Shown one piece after another: positions 37,028 through 49,070 of a stretch of 64,000 bases of DNA. The stretch is from NCBI RefSeq assembly GCF_026341855.1, contig NZ_JAPENW010000001.1:6005001-6069000 (forward strand), in the 5' to 3' direction. Source of the stretch: Streptomyces sp. NBC_00568 (GTDB taxonomy: Bacteria; Actinomycetota; Actinomycetes; Streptomycetales; Streptomycetaceae). Position numbers and translations under genes: made by a program. Under the pieces are notes generated by a model, which was not told the DNA's origin, searched no databases, and saw only the letters and a program-made list of their open reading frames with translations. The first letter of the stretch is position 1, and every line of letters begins with the position of its first letter.

Positions 37028-38146
37028 ATGTCGAAACTCGGCACCCTCGGCGCCCGGCTCCACCGCGGCGAGATCGGCTACGACTTCGTCGGCAAGCGCA
37101 AGATCTGGTACGGCATCTCGATCCTGATCACCATCACGGCCATCCTCGGCCTGACGGTGCGGGGCCTGAACATGGGCATCGAGTTCCAGGGCGGCGCCGT
37201 CTTCACCACCGAGAAGACCAGCATCTCGGTCAGCCAGGCGGAGACCTTCGCGGAAGACGCCTCCGGTCACGACGCGGTCGTCCAGAAGCTGGGCAACGGC
37301 GGACTGCGCGTCCAGATCGCCGGCATCGACACCGACAAGTCGGACACGATCAAGGACCAGCTCGCCAAGGACCTGAAGGTCGACTCCGAGTCGATCAACG
37401 CCGACCTGGTCGGTCCCAGCTGGGGTGACCAGATCGCCAACAAGGCCTGGCAGGGTCTGGCGATCTTCATGGTCCTCGTCGTGATCTACCTGGCCATCGC
37501 CTTCGAGTGGCGCATGGCCATCGCGGCGCTGGTCGCCCTGATCCACGACATCACCATCACGGTCGGCATCTACGCCCTGGTCGGCTTCGAGGTCACCCCG
37601 GGCACCGTGATCGGTCTGCTCACGATCCTCGGTTACTCGCTCTACGACACGGTCGTCGTCTTCGACAGCCTCAAGGAGCAGACGAAGGACATCACCAAGC
37701 AGACCCGCTGGACCTACAGCGACGTCGCCGACCGCTCGATCAACAGCACCCTGGTGCGTTCCATCAACACCACGGTGGTCGCGCTGCTGCCGGTCGCGGG
37801 CCTGCTGTTCATCGGTGGCGGCGTGCTCGGAGCGGGCATGCTCAACGACATCTCGCTGTCGCTGTTCGTCGGCCTCGCGGCCGGTGCGTACTCCTCGATC
37901 TTCATCGCCACGCCGCTCGTCGCCGACCTCAAGGAGCGCGAGCCGCAGATGAAGGCCCTGCGCAAGCGGGTCCTCGCCAAGCGGGCCCAGGCCGCAGCCA
38001 AGGGCGAGTCCCTGGAGCCGCAGGTCGCGGGCGCCTCGTACGAGGACGACGAGCCGGAGGACGCCACCCCGGCGGTCGTCGGCCCCCGCAACCAGCCCGC
38101 GTCCCGCGCCCGCGGCCGCGGCCGGCCCTCGGGGAAGCGCCGATGA
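37028..38146 (+). CDS. secF: Protein-export membrane protein SecF
   Basis: A 372-residue partner of SecD. It opens with the cytoplasmic GEIGYDFVGKRKIWYGIS and a first span, then the SecF marker GLNMGIEFQGGAVF. The five C-terminal spans include LVALIHDITITVGIYALVGF and the motif YSLYDTVVVFDSLKEQ with RSINTTVVALLPV. A C-terminal basic tail (about 70 residues) ends RGRGRPSGKRR. Together with SecD it pulls translocating proteins on the outer face of the membrane. Confidence 0.96.
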   Translation: MSKLGTLGARLHRGEIGYDFVGKRKIWYGISILITITAILGLTVRGLNMGIEFQGGAVFTTEKTSISVSQAETFAEDASGHDAVVQKLGNGGLRVQIAGIDTDKSDTIKDQLAKDLKVDSESINADLVGPSWGDQIANKAWQGLAIFMVLVVIYLAIAFEWRMAIAALVALIHDITITVGIYALVGFEVTPGTVIGLLTILGYSLYDTVVVFDSLKEQTKDITKQTRWTYSDVADRSINSTLVRSINTTVVALLPVAGLLFIGGGVLGAGMLNDISLSLFVGLAAGAYSSIFIATPLVADLKEREPQMKALRKRVLAKRAQAAAKGESLEPQVAGASYEDDEPEDATPAVVGPRNQPASRARGRGRPSGKRR

Positions 38147-38682
38147 CCGGCATCGAAGAGCTGTTGTCCAGCCGTATCCGTGACGTGGCGGACTACCCGG
38201 AGCCGGGTGTGATGTTCAAGGACATCACCCCGCTCCTGGCCGACCCGGCCGCGTTCGGCGCGCTGACCGACGCCCTGGCGGACATCGCCGTGAGCACTGA
38301 GGCCACCAAGATCGTCGGTCTCGAGGCCCGTGGCTTCATCCTCGGCGCACCGGTCGCCGTCCGCGCCGGGCTCGGCTTCATCCCTGTGCGCAAGGCGGGC
38401 AAGCTCCCCGGAGCGACCCTGTCGCAGGCCTACGACCTGGAGTACGGCTCCGCCGAGATCGAGGTGCACGCCGAGGACCTGAGCGCGGGCGACCGGGTGC
38501 TGGTCGTCGACGACGTCCTCGCCACCGGCGGCACCGCCGAGGCCTCGCTCCAGCTCATCCGCCGGGCGGGCGCCGAGGTCGCGGGCGTCGCCGTGCTGAT
38601 GGAGCTCGGCTTCCTCGGCGGCCGCGGCCGTCTGGAGCCGGCTCTGGCCGGAGCTCCCCTGCAGGCGCTCCTCACGATCTGA
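38143..38682 (+). CDS. apt: Adenine phosphoribosyltransferase
   Basis: A 179-residue purine salvage enzyme making AMP from adenine and PRPP. The PRPP-binding motif is RVLVVDDVLATGGTAEA (about 120-136). The hood and flexible loop segments are EARGFILGAPVAVRAGLGF and FIPVRKAGKLPG. Its ATG overlaps the secF stop. The secDF-apt-relA order is widely conserved in actinobacteria. Confidence 0.95.
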   Translation: MTGIEELLSSRIRDVADYPEPGVMFKDITPLLADPAAFGALTDALADIAVSTEATKIVGLEARGFILGAPVAVRAGLGFIPVRKAGKLPGATLSQAYDLEYGSAEIEVHAEDLSAGDRVLVVDDVLATGGTAEASLQLIRRAGAEVAGVAVLMELGFLGGRGRLEPALAGAPLQALLTI

Positions 38683-38759
38683 GGCCCGTCCGCGCACCAC
38701 CTGGGAGACGACCCAGGGAGAGGCCCCCGAAAGGCCTGAGACACCCGTAGGACACCGTG

Positions 38760-38792
38760 GAGGCGGGCCCGGAGGAATCCGGTGCCCGCCTC
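38760..38792 (+). terminator. Hairpin after apt
   Basis: GAGGCGGGC plus CCGG pairs with CCGG plus GCCCGCCTC around AGGAAT, with a 1-base bulge. No long T-run follows. It would end the yajC-apt transcript before relA. Confidence 0.65.
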
Positions 38793-38912
38793 TGGCGTTC
38801 TCCTTGTACGAGACCGCCCCCGGCGGCCGACCGCGAGTCCGGCGCCCGGGATCGCTACCATGGGGTTTCCGGAGCCTGACCGGGGGACCCGGATCGCGCA
38901 CGAGGAGCCCTC

Positions 38913-41477
<2,565 letters not shown>

Positions 41478-41510
41478 CGCCCGCCGGTGCCCGGCCCGGT
41501 GGCCGGGCAC

Positions 41511-41557
41511 CACGCGAAGGGGCTCCCGTACGGACCGTACGGGAGCCCCTTCGCGTG
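41511..41557. terminator. Bidirectional terminator between relA and the DUF349 gene
   Basis: A perfect 23-bp inverted repeat with a single central base: CACGCGAAGGGGCTCCCGTA/CGG pairs with CCG/TACGGGAGCCCCTTCGCGTG. It lies between convergent stops, 34 bases after relA and 12 bases beyond the end of the DUF349 gene. There is no T-tract on either side. Confidence 0.8.
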
Positions 41558-41568
41558 TCTGCGACGTG

Positions 41569-42798
41569 TCAGCCGCCGAACTCCTGAAGACCCTTCAGAG
41601 CCTGGTCCAGCAGCGCCTGACGGCCGTCCAGCTCCTTCTGGAGCTTGTCGGCCTTCGCGGTGTTGCCCGCGGAGCGCGCCGTCTCGATCTGGCCCTGGAG
41701 CTTGTCCACGGCGGCCTGCAGCTGACCGGTGAGACCCTCGGCACGCGCGCGTGCCTCCGGGTTCGTCCGGCGCCACTCGGTCTCCTCGGACTCCTGGAGG
41801 GCCCGCTCGACCGCGTGCATCCGGCCCTCGACCTTCGGGCGGGCGTCGCGCGGCACGTGCCCGATGGCCTCCCAGCGCTCGTTGATGGAACGGAAGGCCG
41901 CACGGGAGGCCTTCAGGTCCTGCACCGGGACGAGCTTCTCGGCCTCCTCGGCCAGCTCCTCCTTGAGCTTCAGGTTCTCCGTCTGCTCCGCGTCCCGCTC
42001 GGCGAAGACCGAGCTGCGCGCCGCGAAGAACACGTCCTGGGCGCCGCGGAAGCGGTTCCACAGGTCGTCCTCGTGCTCGCGCTGGGCACGGCCCGCGGCC
42101 TTCCAGTCCGCCATCAGCTCGCGGTAGCGGGCCGCCGTCGGACCCCAGTCCGTCGAGCCGGACAGCGACTCGGCCTCGGCGACCAGCTTCTCCTTGGTCT
42201 TGCGGGCCTCCTCGCGCTGCGCGTCCAGCGAGGCGAAGTGCGCCTTGCGCCGCTTGGAGAACGCCGAGCGGGCATGCGAGAAACGGTGCCACAGCTCGTC
42301 GTCCGACTTGCGGTCGAGTCGCGGCAGCCCCTTCCACGTGTCCACCAGGGCACGCAGCCGTTCACCGGCCGACCGCCACTGGTCGCTCTGCGCCAGCTCC
42401 TCGGCCTCGACGACCAAGGCCTCCTTGGCGTGCCGCGCCTCGTCGGACTGCTTGGCCCGCTGGACCTTGCGTTCCTCACGGCGCGCGTCGACCGTCTCCA
42501 CGAGCTTGTCCAGCCGCACCTTCAGCGCCGCCAGATCGCCGACCGCGTGGTGGGCGTCCACCTGCTCACGGATGTGATCGATCGCGGTCTGGGCGTCCTT
42601 CGCCGACAGGTCGGTGGTCTTCACTCGCTTTTCGAGGAGGCCGATCTCGACAACCAGGCCCTCGTACTTGCGCTCGAAGTAGGCCAGCGCCTCATCAGGG
42701 GTGCCGGCCTGCCAGGAACCGACGACCTGCTCGCCGTCGGCCGTACGCACGTACACGGTCCCCGTCTCGTCGACGCGGCCCCACGGGTCGCTGCTCAC
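41569..42798 (-). CDS. DUF349 domain protein
   Basis: A 409-residue cytoplasmic protein built of DUF349 repeats, each a helical unit with a W-x-x-x-G and a W-x-R-F pattern (SDDELWHRFSHARSAFSKRR; EDDLWNRFRGAQDVFFAARS). The N-terminal 60 residues (DPWGRVDETGTVYVRTADGE) are a separate small domain. The C-terminus is a long coiled coil (TGQLQAAVDKLQGQIETARS). The function of DUF349 proteins in bacteria is unknown. GTG at 42798 has GGAGGAGG in front. Confidence 0.9.
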   Translation of the reverse strand: MSSDPWGRVDETGTVYVRTADGEQVVGSWQAGTPDEALAYFERKYEGLVVEIGLLEKRVKTTDLSAKDAQTAIDHIREQVDAHHAVGDLAALKVRLDKLVETVDARREERKVQRAKQSDEARHAKEALVVEAEELAQSDQWRSAGERLRALVDTWKGLPRLDRKSDDELWHRFSHARSAFSKRRKAHFASLDAQREEARKTKEKLVAEAESLSGSTDWGPTAARYRELMADWKAAGRAQREHEDDLWNRFRGAQDVFFAARSSVFAERDAEQTENLKLKEELAEEAEKLVPVQDLKASRAAFRSINERWEAIGHVPRDARPKVEGRMHAVERALQESEETEWRRTNPEARARAEGLTGQLQAAVDKLQGQIETARSAGNTAKADKLQKELDGRQALLDQALKGLQEFGG

Positions 42799-42814
42799 AG
42801 CGCCTCCTCCACAT

Positions 42815-42848
42815 GATGCCTGTGAGGGGCGTCACGCCCCCTGGCATC
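42815..42848 (-). terminator. Hairpin between the cyclophilin and DUF349 genes
   Basis: GATGCC/GGCATC outer arms enclose a GGGGC/GCCCC inner stem. It lies 17 bases before the DUF349 start and after the cyclophilin stop. It may terminate the upstream transcript or shape the DUF349 leader. Confidence 0.5.
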
Positions 42849-42932
42849 GTCCACAGTTTCGTCACGGCCAACATAGGCGACCGGCGGGGCGGCTGTCCGC
42901 ATCCCGCGCGACCGAAATTAAGCAGCCGGCGG

Positions 42933-43751
42933 TCAGGATTTCGTCACGGTCATCTTGTTGATGACGACGGTCGCGTTGGGTGCGCCGTCGCCCTGGCCCG
43001 TACTCTCGCCGGCCGCCGCGACCTTCTTGAGGACCGTCATGCCGGACTTGGAAATAGTTCCGAACGGTGTGTAACTGGGCGGAAGCTTACTGTCCTGGTA
43101 GACGAGGAAGTACTGGCTGCCGCCCGTGTGCGCCTGGCCGGTGTTGGCCATCGCGATCGTGCCCGCCGGGTACACACCGTCCTTCAGGGTTTCGTCCTTC
43201 AGGTTCTCGTCCGGGATCGTGTAGCCGGGACCGCCGGAACCCTGGGCCGTCGGGTCACCGCACTGCAGCACGTAGATGCCGTTCGTGGTGAGCCGGTGGC
43301 ACTTCGTGTGGTCGAAGTAGCCCTTGCCCGCGAGGAAGGCGAACGAGTTCACCGTGTGCGGGGCGGCGGACGCCTTGAGAGCGATGTCTATGTCGCCGCA
43401 GGTCGTCGCCATCTTCATCGTGTAGCCCGCGGACTTGTCGATGGTGACCGCCGGCTCCTTCTTCCAGCTCAGCGACTCCACCTTGCCCTCGGCGGGCTTC
43501 TCGCACGGATCGGGCGCCTTGCTCGGCGTGGCGCTCGGCGTCACCTCGGCGCCCGCGTTGGTCTTCTTGTCGTCGTTCTTGAAGACCCCGGTCACGTACG
43601 ACAGCGCACCGCCCGCGACGAGCACGCCGACGACCGACGCGATCACCGCGTTGCGTGTATGGGTCTTGCGTCGCGCGGCCGTGCGGCGCTGCTGCTGTCG
43701 CAAGAACTTCTCCCGGGCGAGCTGACGCCGCCGCTGTTCCTGGCTGACCAC
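42933..43751 (-). CDS. Membrane-anchored cyclophilin-type peptidyl-prolyl isomerase
   Basis: A 272-residue protein. A basic Gln/Arg-rich cytoplasmic head of about 35 residues is followed by one span (NAVIASVVGVLVAGGALSYV) and a Thr/Pro/Ala linker. The cyclophilin domain comes next, with FDHTKCHRLTTNGIYVLQCG and AMANTGQAHTGGSQYFLVY near residues 175-240. The domain would face outside the cell, helping fold exported proteins. GTG at 43751 has GAGGAG in front. Confidence 0.92.
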   Translation of the reverse strand: MVSQEQRRRQLAREKFLRQQQRRTAARRKTHTRNAVIASVVGVLVAGGALSYVTGVFKNDDKKTNAGAEVTPSATPSKAPDPCEKPAEGKVESLSWKKEPAVTIDKSAGYTMKMATTCGDIDIALKASAAPHTVNSFAFLAGKGYFDHTKCHRLTTNGIYVLQCGDPTAQGSGGPGYTIPDENLKDETLKDGVYPAGTIAMANTGQAHTGGSQYFLVYQDSKLPPSYTPFGTISKSGMTVLKKVAAAGESTGQGDGAPNATVVINKMTVTKS

Positions 43752-43931
43752 CGGGTTTCTCCTCGTGCGTCTCGTACGTCGTGTGGGACGCGTGCGTCTT
43801 GTGAGCCGACCGCCTGCGTGTGCCCCGTACCGTATATGGGTTCGCTGAGGAATCGGCAGCGCCGGTAGGCTCTGATCCACAGCCACCCGCCCCGTACGAC
43901 ACCAGCGCGTACGCCACCACGAAGGACGATC

Positions 43932-44645
43932 GTGCTCATTGCCGGGTTCCCCGCCGGGGCCTGGGGGACCAACTGTTACCTGGTCGCCCCCGCCGCGGGT
44001 GAGGAGTGCGTGATCATCGACCCGGGCCATCAGGCCGCCCAGGGAGTCGAGGAAGCACTCGCCAAGCATCGGCTCAAGCCCGTCGCGGTCATCCTCACCC
44101 ATGGCCACATCGACCACGTCGCCTCGGTCGTTCCCGTGTGCGGGGCGCACGACGTGCCCGCCTGGATCCACCCCGAGGACCGGTACATGATGAGCGACCC
44201 CGAGCGGGCGCTCGGCCGGTCCATCGGAATGCCGCTGATGGGCGAACTGACCGTGGGGGAGCCGGACGACGTGCGGACGCTGACCGACGGCACCGAGCTG
44301 AAGCTGGCGGGTCTCGATCTCTCCGTCGCGCACGCGCCCGGCCATACGAAGGGGTCGGTGACCTTCCGGATGCCCGAGAGCGCGGACATCCCGTCCGTGT
44401 TCTTCTCCGGGGATCTGCTCTTCGCCGGCTCCATCGGACGCACCGACCTGCCGGGCGGCGACATGGACGAGATGCTCGGCTCGCTGGGCCGCGTGTGCCT
44501 GCCGCTCGACGACTCGACCGTGGTGCTGTCCGGCCACGGCCCCCAGACGACCATCGGCCAGGAGCGCGCCACCAACCCGTATCTGCGGCAGGTGGCCGCC
44601 GGCCTGGGAGCGGACCCGACCTCCGCTCCTCGACGAGGAATGTGA
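43932..44645 (+). CDS. Glyoxalase II-like metallo-beta-lactamase-fold hydrolase
   Basis: A 237-residue enzyme with the metal-binding motif THGHIDH (56-62). The later ligands are [11 protein letters not shown] (His) and [20 protein letters not shown] (Asp), with a final [13 protein letters not shown]. The pattern is that of the glyoxalase II or persulfide-dioxygenase-like group; the substrate is unknown. GTG at 43932 has GAAGGAC upstream. Its stop overlaps a possible hisS start. Confidence 0.92.
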   Translation: MLIAGFPAGAWGTNCYLVAPAAGEECVIIDPGHQAAQGVEEALAKHRLKPVAVILTHGHIDHVASVVPVCGAHDVPAWIHPEDRYMMSDPERALGRSIGMPLMGELTVGEPDDVRTLTDGTELKLAGLDLSVAHAPGHTKGSVTFRMPESADIPSVFFSGDLLFAGSIGRTDLPGGDMDEMLGSLGRVCLPLDDSTVVLSGHGPQTTIGQERATNPYLRQVAAGLGADPTSAPRRGM

Positions 44646-44656
44646 CGAGAGACTTC

Positions 44657-45919
44657 GTGAGCACCTTCAAGGCCCCCAAGGGCACGTACGACCTGATTCC
44701 GCCGGACAGCGCCAAGTACCTCGCGGTCCGCGAGGCGATCGCCGCGCCGCTGCGCAACTCCGGCTACGGCTACATCGAGACCCCCGGCTTCGAGAGCGTC
44801 GAACTGTTCGCGCGCGGTGTCGGTGAGTCCACCGACATCGTGACCAAGGAGATGTACGCCTTCGAGACCAAGGGCGGCGACAGGCTGGCCCTGCGCCCCG
44901 AGGGCACCGCCTCCGTGCTGCGCGCGGCCCTCGAGGCCAACCTGCACAAGCTGGGCAACCTCCCCGTCAAGCTCTGGTACTCGGGCTCGTACTACCGCTA
45001 CGAGCGCCCCCAGAAGGGCCGTTACCGCCACTTCTCCCAGGTGGGCGCCGAGGCGATCGGAGCCGAGGACCCGGCGCTCGACGCCGAGCTGATCATCCTG
45101 GCGGACCAGGCGTACCGCTCGCTCGGCCTGCGCGACTTCCGGATTCTGCTCAACAGCCTGGGCGACAAGGAGTGCCGTCCGGTCTACCGGGCCGCTCTGC
45201 AGGACTTCCTGCGCGGCCTGGACCTCGACGAGGAGACGCTGCGCCGCGCGGAGATCAACCCGCTGCGCGTCCTCGACGACAAGCGCGAGGACGTCCAGAA
45301 GCAGCTGGGCGGGGCGCCGTTGCTGCGGGACTACCTCTGTGACGGCTGCAAGGCGTACCACGAGGAGGTGCGCGACCTGATCACGGCCGCGGGCGTCTCC
45401 TTCGAGGACGACCCGAAGCTGGTGCGCGGGCTCGACTACTACACGCGGACGACGTTCGAGTTCGTGCACGACGGTCTCGGTTCGCAGTCCGCGGTGGGCG
45501 GCGGTGGCCGCTACGACGGGCTGTCCGAGATGATCGGCGGCCCCGCGCTGCCGTCCGTCGGCTGGGCGCTCGGCGTCGACCGTACGGTGCTGGCGCTGGA
45601 GGCGGAGGGCGTGGAGCTCGAACTCCCCTCGTCCACCAGCGTGTTCGCGGTGCCGCTCGGGGAGGAGGCCCGCCGGACGCTGTTCGGTGTGGTCACCGAA
45701 CTGCGCAGGCTCGGTGTCGCCGCCGACTTCTCGTACGGCGCGAAGGGGCTCAAGGGCGCGATGAAGAACGCGAATCGCAGCGGGGCGCGCTTCACGATCG
45801 TCGCCGGCGAGCGTGACCTCGCCGAGGGCGTCGTGCAGCTCAAGGACATGGAGTCCGGCGAGCAGGCGGCGGTCGCGGTCGACGCGATCGTGGCCGAACT
45901 GCGGTCGCGCCTGGGCTGA
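44657..45919 (+). CDS. hisS: Histidyl-tRNA synthetase
   Basis: A 420-residue class II synthetase charging tRNA-His. Motif 2 is [20 protein letters not shown]. The histidine-binding loop is [16 protein letters not shown], and motif 3 is [17 protein letters not shown]. The C-terminal anticodon domain ends [12 protein letters not shown] at 44657 gives the usual [13 protein letters not shown] start; GTG at 44642 would add five residues and overlap the previous stop, so it is a real alternative. Confidence 0.97.
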   Translation: MSTFKAPKGTYDLIPPDSAKYLAVREAIAAPLRNSGYGYIETPGFESVELFARGVGESTDIVTKEMYAFETKGGDRLALRPEGTASVLRAALEANLHKLGNLPVKLWYSGSYYRYERPQKGRYRHFSQVGAEAIGAEDPALDAELIILADQAYRSLGLRDFRILLNSLGDKECRPVYRAALQDFLRGLDLDEETLRRAEINPLRVLDDKREDVQKQLGGAPLLRDYLCDGCKAYHEEVRDLITAAGVSFEDDPKLVRGLDYYTRTTFEFVHDGLGSQSAVGGGGRYDGLSEMIGGPALPSVGWALGVDRTVLALEAEGVELELPSSTSVFAVPLGEEARRTLFGVVTELRRLGVAADFSYGAKGLKGAMKNANRSGARFTIVAGERDLAEGVVQLKDMESGEQAAVAVDAIVAELRSRLG

Positions 45920-45932
45920 GGCGGGTTCTCCG

Positions 45933-45955
45933 CCCCGGCGGGCACCCCGCCGGGG
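45933..45955. terminator. Terminator after hisS
   Basis: Perfect 10-bp stem CCCCGGCGGG/CCCGCCGGGG with a CAC loop, 13 bases after the hisS stop. No T-run follows. Confidence 0.7.
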
Positions 45956-46183
45956 CCGGTCTCCCGGCCGGCCCGGTCAGGTACCGGACCGCCTCTTGCG
46001 ACGGGGTTCTCCCGGGGAGGTGGCGGCCCCGGCGACGTCGGGCCCGCCGGTGTCGGGCGGACGGTTTCCGCTGTCCGTCCGGCCCCGGGGCTCCACCCCG
46101 GACCCTCTCAGCGAACGCCGGAGAGGCTGGAGGACTTCAGCCCCTCCGGCCTCGGGGAAGCGGCAGGACCGGGCGGGGGAGCC

Positions 46184-46807
46184 TCACTCCAGCAACCCGA
46201 AGCGCATCGCGCTCGTCACCGCGGCCGTCCGGTCGTCCACTCCCAACTTCCCGAAGACCCGCAGCAGATGGGTCTTCACGGTGGACTCGCCGATGAAGAG
46301 CCGGCGTCCGATCTCCGCGTTCGTGCAGCCCTCGGCGACCAGCCGCAGCACCGCGGTCTCCCGCTCGGAGAGGCGGGGCCGCTCCGGCCTGGTGCGGAGC
46401 TGGTCGACCAGCCGGGCGGCGACGGAGGGGGCCAGCACGGTCTCGCCCCGCGCGGCGGCCCGTACGGCGTCCGCCAGTTCGGCACGCGGCAGATCCTTCA
46501 GCAGATACCCGGCGGCCCCGGCCTCCACCGCCCGCAGGATGTCCCGGTCCGTCTCGTACGTCGTCAGCACGATGACCCGGCACGGCAGCCCGGCCCGCGT
46601 CATCCGCACGATCGCGTCGACGCCCCCGCCCTCGGGCATCCGCAGGTCCATGAGCACGATGTCGGGCCGGAGTTCGGCGGCCAGCGCCTCCGCGCGGGGC
46701 CCGCTGGACGCGTCGGCGATCACCTCGAGATCGGGTTCGGCGCTGAGCATCGCGCGCAGCCCTTCGCGTACGACGGGATGGTCGTCGGCGAGGATGATCC
46801 GGATCAC
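46184..46807 (-). CDS. NarL/FixJ family response regulator
   Basis: A 207-residue transcription factor. The receiver domain has the acidic pocket Asp8/Asp9 (IILADDHPVV), phosphorylation site Asp54 (DIVLMDLRMP) and Lys104 (YLLKDLP). The C-terminal LuxR-type helix-turn-helix is LSERETAVLRLVAEGCTNAE, then IGRRLFIGESTVKTHLLRVF. Its GTG start overlaps the kinase stop (GTGA), so both come from one transcript. A likely DNA target is the palindrome upstream of this operon, though that is inference. Confidence 0.95.
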   Translation of the reverse strand: MIRIILADDHPVVREGLRAMLSAEPDLEVIADASSGPRAEALAAELRPDIVLMDLRMPEGGGVDAIVRMTRAGLPCRVIVLTTYETDRDILRAVEAGAAGYLLKDLPRAELADAVRAAARGETVLAPSVAARLVDQLRTRPERPRLSERETAVLRLVAEGCTNAEIGRRLFIGESTVKTHLLRVFGKLGVDDRTAAVTSAMRFGLLE

Positions 46808-48228
46808 TCGTCACTCCCGGGGACGGGCAGGCACACGGTGACGGTCGTGCCGTCGCCCGGCGCGCTGCGGATCAGTGCCGTACCGCCCACCTCGGCGGCC
46901 CGCGCGCGCAGCCCTGCCAGCCCGTACCCGGCGACCGGCACGGCGGGGTCGAAACCCCGGCCGTCGTCGCGCACGGAGAGGGCCAGCGAGTCGGCGGTGT
47001 AGGCGAGGGTGACGGCGACCGCGGGGGAACTCCCGGCGTGCTTGCGGGTGTTGGCCAGGGCCTCCTGGCACGAGCGGAGGATCACCACCTCGGGGCCCGC
47101 GGGCAGCGGGCGTACCGGGCCGGTCACATCGAGGCTCGCGCTGTGGCGGGCGGCCAGCCGGCGCAACGCGTCGGGCAGCGTGGCGCCGTCCAGGTCGGCG
47201 GGCGCACCCCCGGTGACCAGGGCCCGCGCCTCGGCGAGGTTCTGCCGGGCGGTCTCGTTCATCAGGGCCAGATGGCGGCGGGCCTGCGGCAGATCGTGGT
47301 CGAGCTCGGCCTCGACGGCCTGGACCAGCATCAGCAGGCTGGTGAAGCCCTGGGCGAGGGTGTCGTGGATCTCCCGGGAGAACCGTTCGCGCTCGGCCAG
47401 CGCCCCGTGCGCGGCCGAGAGCCGGGCGATTTCGTGGCGGCCGGCGTCCAACTCGGTGATCAGCTCGGCCCGTTCGCGGCTCTGCTCCATGATGCGGATG
47501 ATCCAGCTGCCCAGGGCCGCCGAGAACACGAGCGTGACCACGGCGAAGACCGTGTTGAAGAAGAGATCCTGCCCCTCGGGCCGCCACAGCAGGGCCCAGC
47601 CCGCCACCGGCGCGATGTTGATAAGGGTCGTGGCGGCGAACGCCCGGCGCAGCCGCAGGGCGATGAAGCACTGGGGGATGAGCGCGAAGGTCATCAGGCG
47701 GGTCTCGCCCACCAGCACCCCGGGCGGCAGGAACAGCAGGAACGCGCCCGCGATGTAGCCGAGTGCGCGGCGCTCGTCGGGTTCGTCGGCCGTGAGGACG
47801 GGGCGCCCGACCAGCAGGTACCACGGGATCAGCAGCAGAAGCAGCCCGCCGGCCGCGAGACGGACGCGCACCCCCGGGTGCGCCGTGCCGAGCACGAACA
47901 CCAGGGTGGCCACCCACACGATCGCGAAGTACGAGTCCCAGAGCCGGAACGAGAGCTCCCAGGTGTTCGAAGCGCGGGCCGCGCCCGCCACCGGACCTGT
48001 CGGCGTCCCGTCCTGCACCGGCCCTGGCACCGGACCTGTCGGCGTTCCGTCCTGCACCGGCCCTGGCACCGGACCTGTTGGAGTCCTGCCCGGCACCGGC
48101 ACGGGCCGCTCCTGGCCCGGCCCCGGCCGGGTCCCGCCCGACGCGGGGCGCGCGGGAGCCCCGCTCGGCTCCGGCGCCGAACGCACCGCGTCCGGAGCCG
48201 AGTCGGGGCGCGCGGCCGGAGTCCTCAT
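46804..48228 (-). CDS. NarL-type sensor histidine kinase
   Basis: A 474-residue membrane kinase. The first 85 residues are a Pro/Gly/Thr-rich tail containing 13-residue repeats. About six spans follow, from SYFAIVWVATLVFVLG to FAVVTLVFSAALGSWIIRIM. The HisKA_3 dimerisation helix carries the phosphate-accepting His in SREIHDTLAQGFTSLLMLV (near 284). The ATP site shows EALANTRKHA, SVRDDGRGFDP and GYGLAGLRARA. ATG at 48228 overlaps the permease stop. With no extracytoplasmic sensor domain it may sense the membrane or its own transporter. Confidence 0.93.
   Translation of the reverse strand: MRTPAARPDSAPDAVRSAPEPSGAPARPASGGTRPGPGQERPVPVPGRTPTGPVPGPVQDGTPTGPVPGPVQDGTPTGPVAGAARASNTWELSFRLWDSYFAIVWVATLVFVLGTAHPGVRVRLAAGGLLLLLIPWYLLVGRPVLTADEPDERRALGYIAGAFLLFLPPGVLVGETRLMTFALIPQCFIALRLRRAFAATTLINIAPVAGWALLWRPEGQDLFFNTVFAVVTLVFSAALGSWIIRIMEQSRERAELITELDAGRHEIARLSAAHGALAERERFSREIHDTLAQGFTSLLMLVQAVEAELDHDLPQARRHLALMNETARQNLAEARALVTGGAPADLDGATLPDALRRLAARHSASLDVTGPVRPLPAGPEVVILRSCQEALANTRKHAGSSPAVAVTLAYTADSLALSVRDDGRGFDPAVPVAGYGLAGLRARAAEVGGTALIRSAPGDGTTVTVCLPVPGSDE
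47989..48080. repeat. 39-bp in-frame repeat in the histidine kinase gene
   Basis: Two full 39-bp copies (47989-48027, 48028-48066), differing at one base, and part of a third. They encode repeats of TPTGPVPGPVQDG in the cytoplasmic tail of the kinase. Confidence 0.88.
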
Positions 48229-49070
48229 CCGTCGCGCCGGTTCTTCCATCGGAAGGTCAGCAGGCACAGCAGCAATCCTCCGACGCACCATGCCCCGAGC
48301 ACCAGGGCGATCCGCCCGAACTCCCAGCCGCCCGCCTGTTCGAGGACCTGGGCGGACTCGGGCAGGAACACCCCGCGCAGCCCCTGGCACATCCACTTGA
48401 GGGGGAACAACGCGCCGATGTTCAGCATCCAGTCCGGGATGGTGTCGATGGCGATGTAGACGCCGGAGATGAACTGGAGGACCAGGAAGGGCAGGACGAC
48501 CACCGACGTGGCACTCTTGCCCGACTTCGGAACCGAACTGATCGCGATGCCGAGCAGGGCGCAGGCCGTGAGCCCCAGGACGAAGACCCAGGCGAAGTCC
48601 GCCCACTTGCCGGGGTCGGAGGGCAGGTCGACGTCGTACAGCGTGGTGCCGACGAGGAGCAGGATCGCCGTCTCCAGGGCGCCCGTGGCGAGAACAAGCC
48701 ATATCTTGCCGAGGAAGTACGCGGCGGGCGGCATCGGCGTCCCGCGCAGCCGGCGCAGCACCTTCTCGTCCCGCTCGATCGCGATCGAGATGCCGAGGGA
48801 CTGGAAGCTGGTCGACATGATGCCCGCGGCCATCATCGCCGGGACGTACAGCTGCGAGGCGGTGATGCCCGCGCCCGCCACGTCGTCGCTGAAGATCGAC
48901 GCGAACAGGAACAGGAAGACGACCGGGAAGGCGAAGGTGAACATCACCTGGTCGCGCTGCCGGAAGAACTGCCGGATCTCCAGGGCGCCGCGCCGCAGCC
49001 CCAGCCCCCAGGCACCGGGCAGCCTGCCCGCCGCGGTCTTCGTGCGCACGCGTACGTCGGTGGTGGTCAT
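48225..49070 (-). CDS. ABC-2 type transporter permease
   Basis: A 281-residue permease with six spans. The first is VMFTFAFPVVFLFLFASIF and the last LVLGAWCVGGLLLCLLTF. The conserved ERDEKVLRRLRGTPMPPAAY loop after span 2 is typical of DrrB-like exporters. It overlaps both neighbours (ATPase upstream, kinase downstream). Such pairs export drugs, lipids or peptides; the substrate is unknown. Confidence 0.93.
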   Translation of the reverse strand: MTTTDVRVRTKTAAGRLPGAWGLGLRRGALEIRQFFRQRDQVMFTFAFPVVFLFLFASIFSDDVAGAGITASQLYVPAMMAAGIMSTSFQSLGISIAIERDEKVLRRLRGTPMPPAAYFLGKIWLVLATGALETAILLLVGTTLYDVDLPSDPGKWADFAWVFVLGLTACALLGIAISSVPKSGKSATSVVVLPFLVLQFISGVYIAIDTIPDWMLNIGALFPLKWMCQGLRGVFLPESAQVLEQAGGWEFGRIALVLGAWCVGGLLLCLLTFRWKNRRDG

